NCBI GenBank assembly: GCA_937950105.1
Contig: CALFEM010000073.1
Span: 1 to 8,748, forward strand
Direction: 5' to 3'
DNA: 8,748 nt
DNA from: an uncultured Alphaproteobacteria bacterium
GTDB lineage: Bacteria; Pseudomonadota; Alphaproteobacteria; Rhizobiales; Hyphomicrobiaceae
The position numbers were made by a program, and so were the translations under genes. Under the pieces are notes generated by a model, which was not told the origin of the DNA, made no database searches, and saw only the letters and a list, made by a program, of their open reading frames with translations. Positions within the stretch are counted from its first letter, which is position 1; each line of letters starts with the position of its first letter. Of the stretch, positions 7,401 through 8,748 are shown piece after piece.

Positions 7401-8469
7401 CGGCGGCGCGCTCGAGAGCCTCGAGCAAAGCGACGACGAGAGCAGCAAGGTCGTGCTCAACGCCATCCGGCTGCAGGACGGTCCGGCCAGTGCCGCGAAG
7501 GTGATGGATCGCATCATCCCGCAGCAGCAGGGCGGCACCGCCGGCAGCGCCTCGCGCTCCGGCGCGTCGTTCGGCAACGCCATGCTGAGCTGCGCCACGC
7601 GCGACGGCGAATATGCCTACACCCGCGAGGGCAAGTGCTACTATGCCAAGCTCACCGTGCGCCGCCTCGATCACGACGCCAGCAGCGGCAGCGCCGGCGT
7701 CCGCGAGACCGGCACCGAGGCCATGGGCGGCATCCAGTTCGACATTGGCGGCGAGCGCCGGCTCGGCCTCGCTTTCGGCTACGAGGACATCGACGCCAAG
7801 GCGTTCAGCACGGCGCAGTCCCTCGGCTCGAGCGAGGGGCAGCGCTTCCAGGGCGGCCTCGTGCTCAAGGACCAGTGGGGCCCGTTCAACGCCTACCTCA
7901 ACCTCACCGGCAACTACACGGACCTCGACAACAAGCGCTTCGTCAATCTCGGCGGATTCACCAACGCGCTGTCCGAGCAGGAGGTGATGTCGGGCCTGAT
8001 CAAGCTGCGCCTCAGCTATCTGCGCGACATGGGACCGTGGTACGTGAAGCCGCTGGTCGACGTCGGCGCCAGCTACATCCATCTCGGCGGCTACACCGAA
8101 ACGGGCGCGGGCGGCTTCAACCTGACCGTCGCCTCTGCCGACAAGTGGCTGTTCTCGGTGATGCCGGGCCTCGAGATCGGTGGCGAAATGCGCGATGGCG
8201 GCGGCACCATCTGGCGGCCCTACATCCGCGCCGGCGTGACGCTCTACAACGACGACGGTTTGAGCATCAACGCGCGCTTCGCCGACGCGGCGGCCGCGGC
8301 GTCCGGCTTCAACGTGGCGACGCAACTCGACACGGTCTACGCCGACATCGACACCGGCATGCACGTGCTGACGGCGAGCGGTCTCAACCTGCGCTTCAAC
8401 TACGAGGGCCGCTTCGGCGAGAGCACCCGCCAGCACGCAGGCACAGTCAAGCTCAGCGTCCCGTACTGA
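4411..8469 (+). CDS. Type V autotransporter with EF-hand-like modules, beta-helix passenger and C-terminal barrel
   Basis: This 1352-residue outer-membrane protein would export its own N-terminal passenger to the cell surface. The ATG follows GGGGA with a 5-nt gap. A 20-residue basic n-region precedes the hydrophobic core ALTLAMLMTTAPGLVA, and cleavage is likely after AKA (44). Residues 45-304 hold three related helical modules with GxDGxLTExELRxW cores, separated by linkers of which two are Gly/Asn/Asp-rich. Residues about 344-870 are a right-handed beta-helix-type passenger built from NSGxI/L turns. Residues about 858-968 (LSPGG..., GNFVQTSTGRMVIDI, VSGTATLAGTV) resemble the autochaperone segment. 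A helical linker (about 970-1040) leads to the barrel domain (about 1078-1352), which has alternating beta-strands and ends in VKLSVPY with a terminal aromatic residue. No protease triad or adhesin motif is evident, so the surface function is unknown; adhesion or calcium-dependent stability are guesses. It is monocistronic and ends in a strong terminator. Confidence 0.92.
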   Translation: MIDFMDKFRLFGRVDRARLRHTASALTLAMLMTTAPGLVATAKAEPSVQQVLDTLGPIAGADGLVTETELRGWIGYLVANDPDPDATPPTSAQIDGLIASIPSSIDGSGTRIFSLETIVLMTAQQQLAENGGAWDGNSEPTLTQAAVIAQQAAGADGILTEAEFRAWAASLTGSFQVSDADIDRVVADINAAGGTFSIVSLLTHISGDGGDNGSGTDVGNTGGTDNGGQNGGGTGTGEPTLAEIQTMLTEIAGDDGVLTEGELRQWAMSFPESVRPSEADLDLLISRIGAGGEPFTVAAVMTAIGNDQGGGDNGGGEVVDNTGGGPQPGWNCNFLSNRADCQNSITGQVSVSATGPGAAVAASNDADISTSDDFQPGIVLQIWPYYDSNSGSSSQVYDHPDMALVNAGNITTVGFGAPAINVWGGSGAVRIENSGHLSTAGENSGGISVNTGMSNLGVPGGDITIVNSGSIVTGPGSAAIFAQSGSWNDGGDITITNSGTIQSQGWAAIAARSAGGDISVTNSGNLNSFAEWAVIGVRTEGGSAVATNSGMISVSGVGAGGISVDAEEGPVETGRAHPHQTADINNSGNINLLGEEQNGLEAYAFNGQATVVNSGQISSLQYWATGISIDSGREDTNTGAATVIHSGNISLSGNRSTGIQASTPRGTVNVQNRGTVRATGADSIGIFTVGVFGGSALVNNDGGAIVGGTGATTFASQSASGEGDGTAFTGSAGILMLGSDINTIYNTGTITSLNGQAIATFEGALTIYEWDDEQQVEVPFVLDIPVADTTIYNRAGGVVDGDIRLGSGDDRIFNSGRITGDIDMAGGTNLLENAAGGILTGSSIIVGAGNTFSNAGTLSPGGTGVIAETIVVGNFVQTSTGRMVIDINETAGIRNDAINVSGTATLAGTVTPNVIDLNEVVQSEYRILTSQGLTDNGIVANPAEVQVTDTIGYDFSLEQRANDLYLLAEQQRTASQIAAEAAASGAGGAGAQNLASLGGALESLEQSDDESSKVVLNAIRLQDGPASAAKVMDRIIPQQQGGTAGSASRSGASFGNAMLSCATRDGEYAYTREGKCYYAKLTVRRLDHDASSGSAGVRETGTEAMGGIQFDIGGERRLGLAFGYEDIDAKAFSTAQSLGSSEGQRFQGGLVLKDQWGPFNAYLNLTGNYTDLDNKRFVNLGGFTNALSEQEVMSGLIKLRLSYLRDMGPWYVKPLVDVGASYIHLGGYTETGAGGFNLTVASADKWLFSVMPGLEIGGEMRDGGGTIWRPYIRAGVTLYNDDGLSINARFADAAAAASGFNVATQLDTVYADIDTGMHVLTASGLNLRFNYEGRFGESTRQHAGTVKLSVPY
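4543..5322 (+). repeat. Three EF-hand-like modules in the autotransporter N-terminus
   Basis: Modules start at residues 45, 139 and 238, each opening with EP(S/T) and a helix, then AGADGLVTETELRGW (59-73), AGADGILTEAEFRAW (153-167) and AGDDGVLTEGELRQW (252-266). A second helix pair follows each (for example SDADIDRVVADINAAGGTFS at 178-197). The cores align with an EF-hand loop at position 5 (Asp), 6 (Gly), 8 (Val/Leu) and 12 (Glu), but the first and third ligand positions are Ile/Ala and Gly. They therefore look degenerate or only weakly calcium-binding. Modules 2 and 3 are followed by Gly/Asn/Asp-rich linkers (207-238 and 305-329). Confidence 0.7.
5440..7020 (+). repeat. Beta-helix repeat tract (NSGxI/L coils) of the autotransporter passenger
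   Basis: About fifteen coils share a turn of the form N-S/T/A-G-x-I/L, for example IENSGHLSTAG (431), IVNSGSIVTG (465), ITNSGTIQSQG (495), VTNSGNLNS (520), INNSGNINLLG (584), VVNSGQISS (611), IYNTGTITS (744), IFNSGRITGD (812) and FSNAGTLSPG (852). Spacing is irregular, about 20-50 residues. At nucleotide level three near-copies encode GGDITIVNSG, GGDITITNSG and GGDISVTNSG, at 5788-5817, 5878-5907 and 5953-5982, consistent with repeat duplication. Confidence 0.8.
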
Positions 8470-8502
8470 TCGCGCCGATCGGACGACTTCTGGATCGGAA
8501 TC

Positions 8503-8534
8503 TGCGGCCGCCCTCCGGGCGGCCGCATCCTTTT
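8503..8534 (+). terminator. Rho-independent terminator of the autotransporter gene
   Basis: A perfect 11-bp stem (TGCGGCCGCCC, 8503-8513, pairing with 8517-8527) has a 3-nt loop TCC and is followed by TCCTTTT. It lies 34 nt after the stop codon. The stem is very GC-rich and the T run is short but adequate. Confidence 0.85.
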
Positions 8535-8578
8535 GCGATCGTTGCGATAGTAGGGAAGCGAAGGCTCGGAATTCGCCG

Positions 8579-8701
8579 TGAGGCCTTGGCGAGAGAAATG
8601 CCAGATCGCGCGCCGCAGATACGGTTCTCGCGAAAATCGCCGGGCCTCGAACGGCATTTGCCTGCCGAGCGCCGCAATGAGGCGTCTCGCGAGAGAAATG
8701 C
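8579..8701 (+). repeat. Imperfect direct repeat pair flanking about 75 bp, the second copy at the native end
   Basis: TGAGGCCTTGGCGAGAGAAATGC (8579-8601) and a 24-nt relative (8678-8701) share TGAGGC and the 13-mer GCGAGAGAAATGC, whose copies start exactly 100 nt apart (8589 and 8689). A related TTCTCGCGAAAAT lies between them (from 8624), and the second copy contains the palindrome TCTCGCGAGA (8685-8694). I see no gene in this tail. The sequence after the second copy is adapter, so the unit cannot be followed further. Confidence 0.5.
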
Positions 8702-8748
8702 AGATCGGAAGAGCGTCGTGTAGGGAAAGAGTGTAGATCTCGGTGGTC
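8702..8748. other. Illumina universal (P5-side) adapter contamination at the contig end
   Basis: AGATCGGAAGAGCGTCGTGTAGGGAAAGAGTG... and ATCTCGGTGGTC match the reverse complement of the TruSeq universal adapter. Native DNA ends at 8701. Plus-strand frames crossing this junction end in the artificial peptide RKSVV. Confidence 0.98.

Noticed and set aside
6754..8436. 560-codon open frame on the minus strand within the autotransporter gene
   Set aside because: It lies opposite a clear autotransporter passenger and barrel, is Ala/Val/Arg/Asp-rich with no recognisable domain, and is explained by high GC leaving few stops on the opposite strand.

Overview
This is an 8.7 kb GC-rich contig whose two ends are Illumina library adapter, so the native DNA runs only from 48 to 8701. 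The base composition, a Ku/LigD end-joining operon and a general-stress-response (EcfG-type) promoter motif point to an alphaproteobacterium, most likely in Hyphomicrobiales (Bradyrhizobium/Xanthobacteraceae-like). This placement is inference from gene families, not a database match.

Left part, minus strand (48-4017): reading leftwards, ku (4017-3139), a LigD protein with phosphoesterase and polymerase domains only (3069-1378), and a separate ATP-dependent LigD-type ligase (1381-368) that overlaps the previous gene by 4 nt (ATGA). Together these encode a complete bacterial non-homologous end-joining (NHEJ) set: Ku binds and bridges DNA ends, PE-POL trims and fills them, and LIG seals them. 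LigD activities are often fused in one polypeptide; here they are split, with LIG placed after POL. A good match to GGAAC-N16-CGTT lies 52 nt upstream of the ku start and suggests general-stress control of the operon. Beyond it, at 48-204, is the signal-peptide end of an exported protein, cut off by the adapter.

Middle (4018-4410): a 393 bp divergent intergenic region.

Right part, plus strand (4411-8469): one 1352-residue type V autotransporter with a signal peptide, three degenerate EF-hand-like modules joined by Gly/Asn/Asp linkers, a long beta-helix passenger of N-S-G-x-I/L repeats, an autochaperone-like segment and a C-terminal 12-strand-type barrel. A strong intrinsic terminator follows, then a short repeat-containing tail that abuts the 3' adapter.

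I did not find a wholly new system. The points most worth a second look are the split and rearranged LigD, the EcfG-type site before ku, the EF-hand-like modules on an autotransporter, and the adapter ends, which create false peptide ends.
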